A DNA stretch of 64,000 nucleotides from positions 36,301,183-36,365,182 of the forward strand of contig CM032661.1 of NCBI GenBank assembly GCA_019095985.1, given 5' to 3'. The notes under the pieces were generated by a model. It was given only the letters and a program-made list of their open reading frames with translations. It did not search any database and was not told where the DNA came from. Below are positions 1-12,658 of this stretch, piece by piece. Origin of the DNA: Streblospio benedicti (taxonomy: Eukaryota; Annelida; Polychaeta; Spionida; Spionidae). The translations under genes were made by a program, and so were the position numbers. Numbering within the stretch: position 1 is the first letter of the stretch; each line of letters starts with the position of its first letter.

Positions 1-3000
1 AGTTCTCTAGACTTTTGCAACATGTCCTGAACCATTTGTCTTGCCTGAAAATAGAAATGTGTACGGTCTTTCTTTAATACATTCTATAATGTGGAATACT
101 GCAAACTGAATGGGACAGTGTGGATGATGCAAATCTACATTTATCCAAGTAATTTTTCACAATTATTTTGATAGGTTTACTACTACATTTTATCCTCGCA
201 AATAAAACTTCTCTTTATTCCCTTCAAATATTAAAGTAAATAAATTATGTTCGAAGATTCCTCATTCAAAAATGTAATCAAAATCATGAAGACACTGCTT
301 GTGTACACCAAATTGACTGACTTGTATCATGAAGGTTTTGACAGCATTTATTTAACACAAAATAAATTGACCAGTTTCGAGTAATATCATCGCAAAATAT
401 ACCTGTATGGCTAGTTGGCTACTACAAAGGATATTAAATGACGCTCAAACAAATTATCATTACAGGGACATGGGTCTACGAAATATGACTTGACACCAAA
501 GTGATGGATAAGTTGTTCTAAAAGGCATTTTATGAATATCTTCTATCATTGTCCAGTGCCATCTAGCGAGCATAATGTAGATTCTGATTCGCACCCCTCA
601 ATTCCTTATCAGGATATGTTCCATTTATCCTACCTATCCCGTAAAGAATGTACTGTATTTGCAAACAAATTTTTAAAGTATGTGTGCCCTATAATCATTA
701 TTGTAAGAGGACCCGAAATTTCCCTGGAGAAGAATAAAGTTCCAACTGATTCTAAGATTTACTTTAATATTTATTTCTTGACACGAACTTGATTACTTTA
801 TTTCTTGACAAGAACCTTTACTTCTTTAATGATCTTAAGAACCGTGAAAACTGAAATTACAATTCAATGAAAATTGTTTATCAACACAAAATATCACATA
901 AATGTTTGCATATAAATTAAGTAAAATACAATTTGTTAACATGCACAAAGAAGACATCAATGAATTCTTGAATACTAATGCTATAATATCACAAATTTAT
1001 CTTGGTTTCCACTCAGGGATTTACAGAATTAGTTTAAGTTTCCTCTCGAGTTACTTAGTTACGAATGAACTGAAATCACGACTTGTACTGACGCACGTCA
1101 ACTATTTGAGCATTCTGATTGGTTACGGTACACGATATTGATTGGCTTGAAGTATTTACTATTAATACGCCAAGTAAACAATGGTTTATTGACTTTTCAA
1201 GTATCTATGTATACATTAAACAGTACTAATAACTCAATCAATGCAAAGAGACGTCGAGTTATACAAAATATTGGGTTTAGAACCTTTTCTTACGTTTCGA
1301 ACAACAAATATCTATATTCTTTCGTGCCGCATCATTCACACTAAACAGAGCTGTTGTTTGGTCTGCTGTTTTGCGATATATGGTAAATATGCTACTAAAT
1401 AAATGTACAATACTCGTCTATTCGTGGACTGACATGCTCATATGGTATGTAAAATTAACCGACAAGAAACCCTTTCGATTGTACGACATCTTGTACGTCA
1501 TATAACGTTTTAATTGACTTATACTAGAACTAACACGATGAGCGATAATGCGGACCGTTACAATTATAGACAATCAAATTAGTGGTTCAACTTTAGCTGA
1601 TGCTGATTGCTCCCACTTATGAGATTCTTGGTACTTACATTGTCATCGTATTTCCCAAAAATTGCTTGCTTTTTCATCTGTTTACTGGCTCCTCTATGCT
1701 TCAAGCTCATTCGTTCCTGTACAATGAAGTAATAATATATAAAGAAAATAAAGTACTGATGGTCAATAACAATCATGAAAGGGTCCATTAAAATATAATT
1801 TAATGGATATTTCTTAGCAACTCAGATCACAGATACAGTATACTAGTATAAAAAAAGTCATTGTCTCTGACTCTCCGATATTAGTTGTAATATTAATAAC
1901 CAATGTAAACAATAAAATATTCCATCAACTCTAAATTTACCTGTATTCTGTCCTTATCTATTCCTTGAACCTTTGACAAATATGCTTCTGGATCTGTGTG
2001 CTGTAATTCTTCCATTGCTTTCTTCTCATTTTTTTCTTTTTCTTTCCGAAGTATACGATGATACCTAAATTGATAAATTCAGTAAGAAACATTTCCATTA
2101 CAGACATTTCCATTACAGAAGGATGCAATCGTTTTTGAAATAAAATTGAGTAACTATTTGAATTAATTAAAATAGTGTAAATATTAAAAAAGCAAACTAC
2201 AAATTTGAACCAGAAAACAAATTATTTGTCTTAAAAAATGAACAGAAATAAAAAAGAAAAGAATTATGGTTCTGCTTAAATAATGAATGCCTGTGAATAA
2301 TGGTTAAGTGAATATTTCAATTCATACTTCTTGCTTTTGATCTTTTTCAGACGTCGTGCTTTTGCCTCTTGATAAGATTGCACTGCCCGATGCTTTTGTA
2401 GCTCAGCTCTTCTTTCCCGTGCCTGAAACAGATAATTAGCAATGAGCAAACTATAAAACAAAAAAACTTTCTAAGGTACATAACTATTTTCATCAATTCA
2501 GGCTTCTCATGATTATTATAGTCTTCTTGTCTCTGCTGTATTGAAAATCAAAAGTTATAAAAATGGTTTTATGAACGTATTCAGTGCTTAAGAACCCTCC
2601 TCAGATATAAGATAATGAAAACAAACCTCCTCCAGACTCATTGCTTTCAGTGCTTTCTCCTCAGCTTTGGTCAGTGCTTTGTTTTCTAACTTTGAATAAT
2701 TACTTCCAGCCAGTAAAGCTGCCACTTCGACTTCTAAAGGTGTTCTTGCCTAAAGTAATACATGTATGTAAAAATCGCCAATTTTTAAATTACATGAATT
2801 CAGAATATATGAAATTCAATTATTAAAATCTTAATATTATGATAGATGAATTCAATTAACTGTAAACCTTACTATTATGATAGATAAGTAAAACATGAAC
2901 TTTGAAGAACGTGTACATCCATGCATAAGGTAATATCTTAATATCTTATTTCATGTTCAGATTCATTTACATGTAATAATATGTATAATTATGTGAACGA

Positions 3001-6000
3001 TTCACAAATGATATACCTGAAAACGTTTCACAAACTTGTCAGTAGTGATCAGTCGTAAATCAGGTTTTTGCAATGGAAAAGATAAATGTTCAGCCTGAAA
3101 AAAACCAAGACGCAAATATTAACAAATGTAAGAACATTGGCCAATTTCTTAAAATCTGTATTATCAACACTATATAATTTGGATAGATACTGTAACTGAA
3201 CATCATAAAAAAACAGGGGGATATCAAAAACTAAAAATCTCTATATTAAGATATTTGATAGTAAAGTCAAAATAGATTTTAAATGGAAAATGCAGAATCC
3301 TGCTGATGCAGATCTTGCCAAAAGAAAGAATGTATCCTAATTTGAGAGAAAAATTGCCACCAAGTCCCTAAAATCGTATTAAAATATAACTTTGTCTAAC
3401 TACAATATTGAAGAATAACATAAAATTTGATCTTGCTTGAATATTTGTAAACAAGTCAATATTCAAATAAGAAGTATAACAACTATTACAATTTCATAAA
3501 ATGTTAAGCAAAGTACATTGTACAACAAATTCAGCTCATGACATGCGTCCATTGGAGAAAAGTCTGAAGCTTTATTTGCTAAACTCTGTATGTAAGCCGA
3601 ACATTTGGTATCAAAACAACCAGTATGTCATCCAGTGTGGACGAAAGTGCACAAAATACTGATAATAAATTATGCCTTCCAAATTGAAGCATAATATATG
3701 TAACTAATTACGATGGTGTCAAAAGTTTTTGCCAAAATAAATTATAGATATAGTAGCTATGGGTGCTCGCACTGGATCCACAATACTTGTGGTGATTTAA
3801 GAGGTTGGTTTGTAGATGAGCCTGCATTTCAAGTGCCAGACTGCCGAGATACAGTATTGACCAAAACATAGGTAAATTGGATTATAGCTTAATTCTTGAT
3901 TTTCCATTTGGGTGTTCTAGTTCCACAGTCAGTGCAATTAACTTATCAACAGACCCCTTTTCGGAATGTGACTGTTAATGGACAAGAGCTAGATACTGAC
4001 CAGACTAACAATACAACAACAATTGATGGGGGCCAACGAACATTGAACACACATTAACAAAAATAGTGAAAAATCACAAAGTTTGTCAAAATCGGACAAA
4101 CGATAATAGAAATCAGATCCTTTTTTGTCTACTTTAATATATTCAATTAGCAAAGTGCCAACTGCATTTTCATGTAATGATCTGGTTTCTTCTGGACACG
4201 GATTCGAATAAAAATAAAGCTAGAGATCTCCGTTCCCTGGTTTCATCAAAAAGGGGATACTTGAATATCTATGGCATCATTTCTTTATGGGACCCTCATG
4301 CACTTTGTGTTTATATATTGCTCAAAATCCTGAAAATAATCTAATATATAAGGATACTATATATACAGTTATTTTTGTATTTTTATGTCAAGTATACTTT
4401 ATAATACATAGTAATTCATACTTTCCTATTCTTCTCAACCACTGGATCCCATATCGCAACATTTTTCTTGTTTTCGTCATATGCCAATGTTCTGGTTATC
4501 TAAAGAATAAAAGGGGTACAATGTAGATAATGTATTTCTATCAGCACATAGAATATTTGAAAAAAAAATCCAGACTTGGCTCAAATCAAAAGCCAAGGAT
4601 AGGTATGGGTAGCGAGATCTCATTGCATCAACAATATAAGATAGGTAAATACCACTAATAATATACAGCAGCATCGATATCATGGTAGTCAAAATAAATG
4701 TCAAACCTACCCTATCCTGTTCATTCTTTGAAAGAGGTGTTTCTAAAACTTTCTGATTATGCTGAACTCTATTCAACTGTTTCTTGAGGCTTGTACTGCT
4801 TAACTTATTACCAAATGCTCCAAGTAAATCTCCAAGACTAACTTTGTCTACAAAAGAAAATGACCACGATTTACTTAAAATATAATTAAATATTTCGTCT
4901 GAAACAGACAAAAATGTCGAGACATTTTAAAAGGCTAGAACTTCTTGTAAATTTAAAACCACACCATGATTCAATAAATATGTAAATATTAAAAAATAAA
5001 TGGTTTTAAAAGTTAACGCGACTTGAATATATGAACACATTGTTATTTTTTGTTCCTGTTTTCAGTCGTCCACAATTGTCTTCCAAAATTTGTTTCCACA
5101 TAACTTGGAAGTATACAGAAATTTATTAGTTTTCAAACATTAACTTTGCTCAATTGGATGTAAACCTATATTTAAATGTTTTGTTTTAGAATGTTCTTTT
5201 ATGCTGTGTTAGTGGTAGTCATAATTATTTATTTCAAATTTTTATTTATAGGCTTTCAAACCACACAGATTGTAGGTTCCTTGTCAAAAAGTGGTTTGAA
5301 AACATTTAAATAAAAATATCAATTCAAAATTAAACAATTGTGACTACCACTAACACAGCATAAAAGAACATTCTAAAACAAAGTGAGACCAAGCGCTGTG
5401 TACCAAATACATAGGATTTTTAGTATATACTTAAATGGAAGAGAAATATGTAGACAAGACAGCCTAATTGGCCTCAATCACTGAGGCATGCCTAATAACC
5501 CGTATTTTTGAAAATTACTACTACTACTACTACATAAGGGTAATTTGGACTTCATTTACCAATAATTTACTAGATTGTATTTGTATTTCATAATATGGTT
5601 CTTATTTGCAAGTGCCAGTTGCAAAGCACTAAAAATGTAAATGTAAATCAGAAGCAACATTGATTTTAAGGTTTGAGGAATACTGGCCACAGATTATTAT
5701 TATTATTATCTTATTATCTTGATCATACTATAGCCTTAGGATAAACCACCCTTGGTACTGGGATCAACTGGTGGTCTCTGTAAAGAAGTTTTCATTGGTC
5801 TCTTTATAGAGGTGTGGGACTAAGAAAATTGGCCTGAGCTGAGAAAACTCGTCTTATTATAGATGGTCTTGATTTGAGGTTCTACTGTACCTGTGAAATA
5901 TTTATAAATACACATACAATGTAAGCACAGCTGTTCCATTGTACATCTTACTTCCAACAAAATGACCAATAAAGTTTAAAGCTGTAAAATTTCTGGGTGC

Positions 6001-6412
6001 ATTGTTCAGAGTTATGCAGAAAGAAAAATAGTTCTATTTGTAGGTTGATGCGGTCGCCAGAGTCTCGACATATGTCAGTCTCATCGCGACACTAAAATGT
6101 ACGTGTGACAAGACACTGTCGTTTTTTTATTTGATTTTTTGATTTGATTTATTTCGTTTATCACAGGCATATTAATTCAAAAGTAAATAAAAGATTACAA
6201 ATAAGAGACTCCAGCGACCGCATCTATTGATATTTTCAGTTCTGGTAAGAATTGCAATTTTGGGAATTTCTACAAAAGCAAATTAACAGGGATGTGGTAC
6301 ATAAAATAACATCAATGTGATACATTATTTGACAAAATTCATACCTGTTCCAGAACCAACATGATATTCAGACACTTCACCAGCAATTTCAGATCTTTGA
6401 CGAATTTGTCCT
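1..6412 (-). CDS. UTP14A: UTP14, U3 snoRNA-associated SSU-processome protein (partial, 9 exons)
   Basis: Nucleolar protein of the small-subunit processome, needed for 18S rRNA maturation. Exons in transcript order: 6412-6345, 4847-4711, 4499-4422, 3094-3017, 2749-2627, 2422-2328, 2064-1941, 1716-1639 and 44-1 (continues off the window). All have AG/GT borders and all phases join. Family landmarks in order are QRSEIAGEVSEYHV, DKVSLGDLLGAFG, LKKQLNRVQHN, VAIWDPVVEKNRKAEHLSFP, ARTPLEVEVAALL, KALKAMSLEEARERRAELQ, QSYQEAKARRLKKIKSKKYH and QERMSLKHRG, closely tracking human UTP14A residues of about 55-400. The N-terminal acidic exon is not seen and may lie in the 100-N gap at 6679-6778. The C-terminal half lies left of the window. 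The family assignment is strong. The symbol assumes a single-copy orthologue. Confidence 0.93.
47..1638. other. UTP14 intron, no recognised feature
   Basis: AT-rich intron between the two leftmost UTP14 exons. I see no conserved coding, RNA gene or clear transposon in it. Short open frames here lack codon bias and family likeness. Confidence 0.5.
5179..5383. mobile_element. Foldback MITE in UTP14 intron
   Basis: Two arms of roughly 80-95 bp are inverted copies: the left begins TGTTTTAGAATGTTC and the right ends GAACATTCTAAAACA. The near-identical outer 45 bp (through the TGTGTTAGTGGTAGTC core) decays toward the centre, with a short spacer. No coding capacity is seen. Superfamily unknown. Confidence 0.7.
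5748..5888 (+). mobile_element. pogo/Tc1-like MITE remnant (copy 1)
   Basis: Carries the right terminal motif GAGGTTCTACTGTA and internal GTGGTCTC/TTGGTCTC words shared with the copies near 38.6 and 52.1 kb. The left end is too diverged to place. The end resembles short inverted termini of pogo/Tigger-type elements (inference). Confidence 0.4.
6047..6224. mobile_element. MITE with GATGCGGTCGC termini
   Basis: 178-bp element bounded by GATGCGGTCGCCAGAGTCTC and its imperfect inverse GAGACTCCAGCGACCGCATC, within a UTP14 intron. A related, more palindromic copy lies at 20313-20415, sharing the CTAAAATGTAYGTGTGACAA core. Non-coding. Confidence 0.7.
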
Positions 6413-6678
6413 CTAAAAAATATTAAAAAAACAAAACAAACTTAATAGAATGCAGACAAGAAAACGAGATGTCTTAAGCCATACTAATAAAACTTAAAAA
6501 ATGAAGGAAGCTAACTATCTTGATAATTAATATTACCCAGTAAATATCTCTGCATTGAAACTGCAAATAATGAGTTTTTGAAAGATAGACAATTGCCATT
6601 GTCCTATATCGCAAAATATGCAACAACATGGCTGACCTGGTTGGCGGTGATTGACCCAATAAATCAATACAAAGTCCA

Positions 6679-6778
6679 NNNNNNNNNNNNNNNNNNNNNN
6701 NNNNNNNNNNNNNNNNNNNNNNNNNNNNNNNNNNNNNNNNNNNNNNNNNNNNNNNNNNNNNNNNNNNNNNNNNNNNNN
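6679..6778. other. Assembly gap (100 N)
   Basis: Exactly 100 undetermined bases, the convention for a gap of unknown size. The missing UTP14 first exon(s) may lie here. Open frames crossing it are meaningless. Confidence 0.99.
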
Positions 6779-6824
6779 GACATGAACAGCAAACACCTCC
6801 TCTGACAATTTCACTTAATAATTT

Positions 6825-7260
6825 TATTTTTCTATTTTCTTGACATGTTGCACCTAATAACTTCCAATCTTACAATCATAAACATGCGTTTGATAGAAAA
6901 TTATAAATAAATTAAAACAGAGAGAATAACGAGTGAATTGACATTGGGAGGTTCCGTACTAATAACCGGACAGTAGCCTTTATCACTCGTGCGCCGTAAG
7001 CCGAAATTCGACTGTCGGAAATAGTTATCAAGGCTGGATGTTATGGAATTCCCTCTTTGTTTACAAAACATTGGGGTGGGTACATTTCCGGGTACATTTC
7101 AATAAACCGGGATAGGAAACTGATTAATTATGAAGAAATGAAAAGCTGCATATAGATAAAAATGTATATATTCAAATGGCTCAGCAAGTACTATTTATGT
7201 GGCATAAAAAGTTTATATGACATGAAATTCACCTGTTCATGTCTCTTTTTAATTAGTCAA
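6825..7260 (+). repeat. Dispersed repeat, copy 1 (pair with 18425-18850)
   Basis: Shares ordered blocks with 18425-18850, among them CTTGACATGTTGC near its start, GATTAATTATGAAGAAATG, and CTCAGCAAGTACTATTTATG near its end. The copies are in the same orientation, about 11.6 kb apart and clearly diverged. No ORF, terminal repeat or tRNA-like head is seen. Confidence 0.7.
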
Positions 7261-7273
7261 ATGAATTAGTTAA

Positions 7274-8000
7274 AGCTGTTCCTTCATTCCCAGCCAGCTA
7301 AGGATTTCAAAGTTTGCCAGCCAGGAGGACAAAAGTCTAATTTTCCCAGCTGGTAAAATCAGATGGAATTGAAGGCACAGCTTTTCATAGCTGGCAAAAA
7401 GTCGGATTTTGAAGGAACAGCTTCTAGCCAGCTGGGAACATTTTATTTTGAAGGTACCGCTTCCCATAGCTGGGAAGATGCGATTTAGAAGGTACAGCTT
7501 TTATACTTGAAGAAATGTTACATGTTGAATTTCAAGTGTTTTAATTCTTATATGGTCTCAATTTTGGGACACATTTGAAAATGATAATGATTTTGTGAAT
7601 TTATCAATCATACATGTATTTACCTGTCGATTGTGAATATATCAATCATACAGATATTAATCTGTCTATAAATATCTATCAACTTCCATAAGCATTGCAT
7701 TGTAGTCATGAGGTCTGTGAGCAGGCATGTAAATAATGAATGATTAAAAACCATGCATTAAGTAAATGAAATGCAAACCTTTTTTCAATCATTGTTATAG
7801 TGAAGATGAGCTCTACCTAAAAATTTGCCATCCAAGCTGGACCTTCACAGTTGCCAGCTGAAGCTGGGGTCAGAAATTGAAATTTACCAGCTGGCATTCA
7901 AATGGTTGACCTGTTCCTTTTTTCTGCCAGCTGGATATGCAAATTTGAAAGTCCCAGCCAGATGGAAATGGCAAAGGAACAGCTTTTTGAAGGAACAGCT
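7274..8000. mobile_element. Foldback-type element with subterminal CCAGCTGG repeats
   Basis: The left end reads AGCTGTTCCTTCATTCCCAG and the right end is its approximate inverse, finishing AAGGAACAGCT (two copies at 7974-8000). Both ends carry many CCAGCTGG/CCAGCCAG words separated by GAAGGxACAGCTT spacers, mostly inverted between the left block (7274-7500) and right block (7825-8000). The AT-rich centre is unrelated. Clustered subterminal motifs suggest transposase binding sites of a non-autonomous DNA transposon. No coding sequence and no clear target duplication. Confidence 0.65.
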
Positions 8001-8220
8001 CGTTGGGTGCACCCGTGAAATGAGTGGAGGCATAAGAGTAATATTTTCACAATAAACATTGTTTTATTTTTACGGGTCAGTAAAAATAGAATTACGTCTA
8101 TATTTACGGATTCTTGAAAATAGTCAGTATCGTCTCATCTCACGCTGTGAAAGAGACTAATTTTGGATAGAAGACTAGACTCTGTTTGTTGGGTAGTACC
8201 AAGTCAAACTAAACATAATC

Positions 8221-11200
8221 ATGGCAGGAAATGAAAAAAGTAAACTTTCTAAAACAGTGCTCATGATGAAGGTATACCCGCATTATTATTGTGAAGCATA
8301 CTGATTTGATATTGATGCCCATTCCTGTAAATTGTGATTATGTGTGTTTTAACGTATATCTGGAGCAACATTTCTATTACCTTGCATTATCGCTCAATAG
8401 ACATGCCATGTGATGATGTGACAGCCGAATTGCACGAGAGCCCGACATTTATTCAATTGTCAAGTAGTGATAGCTCTAATACATGATTTGTATCGAAAAT
8501 AGGAGTATTTCCACATTGGAAGCTACATTAGAATCTTATCACGCCAAGACATTCACAAATGTGGTCCTCGTTGGCGCAGTGGTTAGAGCGTGGTTAGAAT
8601 GGCCTAGAATGTGATTTGCCTGCGTTGTGAGTTAGCGGTCCATCCACAGGACACTTTGTTTCACCAAACACTTATGTTGTACGTTTGCCACTGCATTGCT
8701 GACTCCCCTGTGTCACCACAGTACAGTATACGGCCTACTAGACGGTGGCGACACAAAGCATGAGGTTCGGAAGCCTTGTTAGTGGAGAGTCACCCCTCTG
8801 CACGCGAAAGAACTCACTTAGCTTGAAAGTAATAGCTAGTGTGATCCCTCCACACCCTTGAGGCTCAGTTGGTTAACTATAACCTACCTCAGCCATGGAG
8901 GTCAAAGTACCAGCACCGGCTGGTCTATCCAGGCTGCAAGCATCTCAAACAAGGCTAACACCACCCTGGCCTTCCTCAGACGTAACCTAAAGTTATGTCC
9001 AAAAAAGCTGAAGGAAACCGCCTACCACAGCCTGGTCAGATCAGTGCTAGAGTACGCAGTCACAGCATGGGACCCGCACCTCCTTAAAGACACATTAACA
9101 ACCTAGAAATGGTGCAACGTAGGGCCGCTCGCTTCACACTAAACAGTTACACCTATGATAGTAGTGTGACGGCCATGCTGAAACTCCTAGACTGGCAGGA
9201 CCTCCGGAGCAGGCGAGAAGACCAACGCCTGATCCTTTTCTATAAAATTATACACGGGCTTGTGATGGTCCCTGTGGACGATAGCGAAGTCCTCAAACAC
9301 GCGGACACCTGTACCCGAGCAGCACACAATTTCAAATTTAAAACCATCAGAGCTACGACCAACAACTACAAACACTCCTTTTTCGTTGCAATGACTACGT
9401 GAAGAACTTTTGCTTTAGCGGAGGGGGTGGGGTCACTCAACTTTTTAAAATGTTGATGGGGGGGTCGGCTAACTTTTCTTCGAGTCCCCAAAAAATGGAC
9501 GACCCCCCCAGTATCGTTATTTATGATCGTCCCCTAATGTGGGGTCGTGTAACACACACCTAGACCTGGATCTCTTTAATCCTCTTGATGCTCTGCAAAA
9601 GCGTGTGACACCTTGGTATACTTGTTATGCAGTAAATGAAAATATTATTCAGTAGGCTACACTATGCCCTTGAGTAACCTCTGTCTCTCTGTTAATTGAA
9701 ATAATCTGACGTCTAAAATCCATATTTTTCATACAAAATTTAAGAAATGACAAAGTTTTGTGGACTCAAATGCAAGCAACATATAGTAAACACGACATGC
9801 TCGGTTTTGGTGTTGAATTTAATGAGGAAAAAATCTATCAATTCAAAATCAAATGTTTTACTAAGTAACTAGCTGGATGTCACAGCAATGCGTTGTACAT
9901 CATTGGGTTTTGATTTAGTAAGAAAATTCAGTGCACTCCTGTTTAACTGATTTTACCATTGATTGGTCTCTCCTCAAATCTCTATAGTGAACCTGTGCCC
10001 TCACATCCCATTCACATAATCATATGTAAAATTTATTAAAAAATTACAAAATAAATGAGACTTAAAATAGCAATATAAAGTAGTAATAATAGAATCACTT
10101 GCAGCCACAGCAAGATTATATTTTATTTTGTAACCAATCATTAATACGTATAAAATTGGTGGATATTAAGAATGTGTACATTGATGATAAATGGCACCCA
10201 CCTATAACCAATCTAATGACTATTAGATCATTCTCTGTGATATTTAAATAGCTTTTAATCAAATTAAGAATTTAATTTGAAATCATTCATTTGTTATACA
10301 ACTGTACGTGTAACATATTACATATGCACATTATCATGTGCGATGGAGTTTAAATTATTCACTAAATTTATACATAATTATTTATTGATTGCAGTTCATG
10401 TCACGGAGCGCTTTACAAAAAGATTTGGAGGAAGATGAAACAGAGCAGCAGATACCTATTGATGAAGACCACTGGGTGCTAGATCTACCTGAACTCAAAC
10501 AAAAAGAGTGAGTTGGACACAGCTTAAAACTGATTATATTGTAGGATTTGACAACGAGATTGTCGTGTCAAACGTGAAATTGAGCATGCTGACGCCTGAT
10601 TTACCCGAACGAAGTGATTTCACGATTGACACGACAATCGAGTGGTCAAATACCATTCTATCATGACTAAAATCCACACTAAACGAGTGTATGATTCGTT
10701 TTTATTTTAAAATAAATCATATCATAATGTTCTCATTGCCATTTTGACCATGCAACATCAGCGGCTGTTATTCAGTTAAAACCTTTGAATATTTAGCATA
10801 GTTTCGAAATTATCCACTATAAAAACATTTGTGAATGATAAAGGACAAATATGCGATTGATTTGACACCAAGAAATAATTAATCCAACAACTATAATTTT
10901 GTAAAATATTAGTTGGAAGTCGGAAGATGTGTCAAAATGTTTACTTGTGCTGATTTGCACATGCGCGTTACAGCCCTTAGCAGCATGCATATCTTCCCTT
11001 AGCAACGTGCATATCGTATAATTGAGCACGCCGCTCGACCAATCAGCGTGGGTTATTGGCGGTGATTTTTGCACAGAATGATAGAATGAGTCATTGCTAA
11101 GTCTACAGTCAGGGAATCATCCCATTTTGATTTCATTATCTGGAGTATAGTTTTAGAAAAATATTTCATTTTGTTGCCATGCTGAAATCTATTGTGCATG

Positions 11201-12658
11201 TTGATCTTAATTTAATTTTTTTTGTTACAGAAGTCGTTTTATTACTGATGCTAGTTACGTCCATTGTGAGGATCTTCTATTTGGAAGAATGTCATTCAAA
11301 GGGTTTAATCCTGAAATAGAGGTATGTTTGATTTCGTTTTACAATGAAGTTCTGTTTGAAAGATTCACTTTCATAAATGTTCTTACACCCTTATAAAAAG
11401 AATGAAGAAAGAATTATAAGTATGAATGTCACTTATATATCTATATGTTGTTTATACAAAGCATTCATATTACAGAAACTTATGAGGGACAAAAATGACG
11501 AAGAAGAATTAATGAGAGCAGAAGAGAGAGAGCGTGAGCTTGGTGTAGATGATGAAGAAATGGTGAAAAGGTTGGTATGCTGACATACAGATATTAGTTT
11601 AAATGAAGTGTCACTTGTATTGAACTTTATCGCTTTTTGTGATAATTGATCAAAACTTTAAAAGAATGTCTAGTGATGATCGATGTAGATATGCAGTAGA
11701 TGTAAATTTACTGGGATCAAAGTTTGCACAAATCCGTCAATGATGCATTGTTAAATATTTTGCTCTGAAAAAAATCTGAAAACTTGTGGATATATTTAGA
11801 TTGTTTTCAATTGATTTGTTGGAAAAGTCCATCTCTAAGCATATATTCTAGTGGCATTAAAACAAATATTTATTCACAAACCTACATGTGAACCAATTAA
11901 GGACAAGAACAAAACTTATCTTAACTGCATCAAAAATTATTATGTGATATATTGCTATGTATACGACTTATTTTTATTAGTTATGTACATATACGTGTAA
12001 TACAAGCTTGAAAAAAGCAAACCTTGTGCATCCACACATCTGGTGGCCTCTGGTGCATGACTATGGCCTATCTGAATTGTGCATAAGGCTCCATAAAATT
12101 AATAAAATGTTTCTCGTCCTGCCTATTTTCCTACACATAGGAGGGACTCTGGAGGGAGGTCAATTTTATTTTTTATTTTGCTGATTTTTCCGTCCTTATA
12201 TTATAAAAAAATTGAGGAGGGGTTCACTTTTTATTTTTATTTTTCTTCCGTGCAAAATTTTCAAGTTGAATATTGGGCCGTTTTGTTTGCAGCCAGGTGG
12301 GAGGGTTGTTTATTTTTTATCACTGGGAAGGCAATAAAAATGTTCAGGAGGCTGCATTATACACAGGCGGGAGGGAACGAGAAACATTTTATTATTTTTA
12401 TCGGGCCTAATTTCACTCCTTAAATAAAGATATATTTGTATTCTTTTATTCAGTATCAATTTGAATGTTGAAGTCACATTTTCTTTCCTATTTAGATACT
12501 CTTCTCTTATGGATACCATTGGAAAAAAATTTAAGAAAAAACGTCAAAAGGAGGTCCAAAGCGACGAAGATGCGAAGGATGATGATCTAAGTCAGCCCCC
12601 AAAGAAAATGAAAAAGAATAAGAAAAAAAGGTTTTTCATCAAACCAGAAGATAGTTAG
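8221..12658 (+). CDS. MPHOSPH6: M-phase phosphoprotein 6, nuclear exosome cofactor (5 exons, 170 aa)
   Basis: RNA-binding cofactor of the nuclear RNA exosome, acting in 3' processing of 5.8S rRNA (family knowledge). Exons: 8221-8271, 10395-10507, 11231-11321, 11476-11570 and 12496-12658. Junction phases agree and give 170 residues (human 160). Landmarks: start MAGNEKSKLSKTVLMMKFM (residues 1-19), HWVLDLPELKQKESRFI, CEDLLFGRMSFKGFNPEIEK, the DDEEMVKRYSSLMDTIGKKF block, and a Lys-rich tail ending FFIKPEDS that matches the family's FLKPQD end. Exon 4 uses the weak donor GTTGGT, which the phase and the conserved KRY junction require. Intron 1 holds LINE and SINE-like debris and intron 4 a MITE. 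The gene is head to head with UTP14 and tail to tail with MIC13. Confidence 0.93.
8570..8822 (+). repeat. Possible tRNA-derived SINE fragment
   Basis: Starts with a tRNA-like A box in the stretch TGGCGCAGTGGTTAGAGCG, a typical SINE head. The expected B box (GGTTCGAxxCC) is degenerate, with only GGTCCATCC at a plausible distance. It lies directly upstream of a LINE fragment in MPHOSPH6 intron 1. Not a working tRNA gene. Confidence 0.35.
8855..9405 (+). mobile_element. LINE fragment, reverse transcriptase C-terminal part
   Basis: Translation gives ISNKANTTLAFLRRNLKLCP, then LVRSVLEYAVTAWDPH, then MVQRRAARFTLNSYTYDSSV and LDWQDLRSRREDQRL. This is the thumb/C-terminal region shared by CR1/Jockey-type non-LTR retrotransposons. 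Frame changes once near 9105 and the fragment stops at YKHSFF, so it is a dead 5'- and 3'-truncated copy in the sense strand of MPHOSPH6 intron 1. Confidence 0.85.
9406..10394. other. Rest of MPHOSPH6 intron 1
   Basis: After a G-rich/C-rich patch (9416-9545) that may be a decayed palindromic element, the sequence is plain AT-rich intron. I see nothing else in it. Confidence 0.4.
10553..10654. repeat. Inverted repeat (hairpin) in MPHOSPH6 intron 2
   Basis: GATTGTCGTGTCAAACGTGA at about 10557 is met by TCACGATTGACACGACAATC at about 10620-10639 in inverse orientation. The arms are nearly 30 bp with a 38-40 bp spacer. Possibly an end of a larger decayed element reaching about 11090, where ATGATAGAAT mirrors ATTCTATCAT at 10655. 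Confidence 0.55.
12101..12393. mobile_element. MITE in MPHOSPH6 intron 4
   Basis: Ends are exact inverses over 16 bp: AATAAAATGTTTCTCG on the left and CGAGAAACATTTTATT on the right. The repeat continues imperfectly into CCTGCC/GGCGGG. The interior is T-rich and non-coding; the frames across it are spurious. Confidence 0.7.

Noticed and set aside
4287-4911. Long frames around 4287-4911
   Set aside because: The minus frame is UTP14 exon 4847-4711 with flanking intron. The plus frame is its shadow.
6533-6814. Frames spanning the N gap
   Set aside because: They pass through 100 undetermined bases of unknown true length.
8570-8640. Possible tRNA gene
   Set aside because: Only the A box is convincing. 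The acceptor and T arms do not pair, so it is treated as a SINE fragment.
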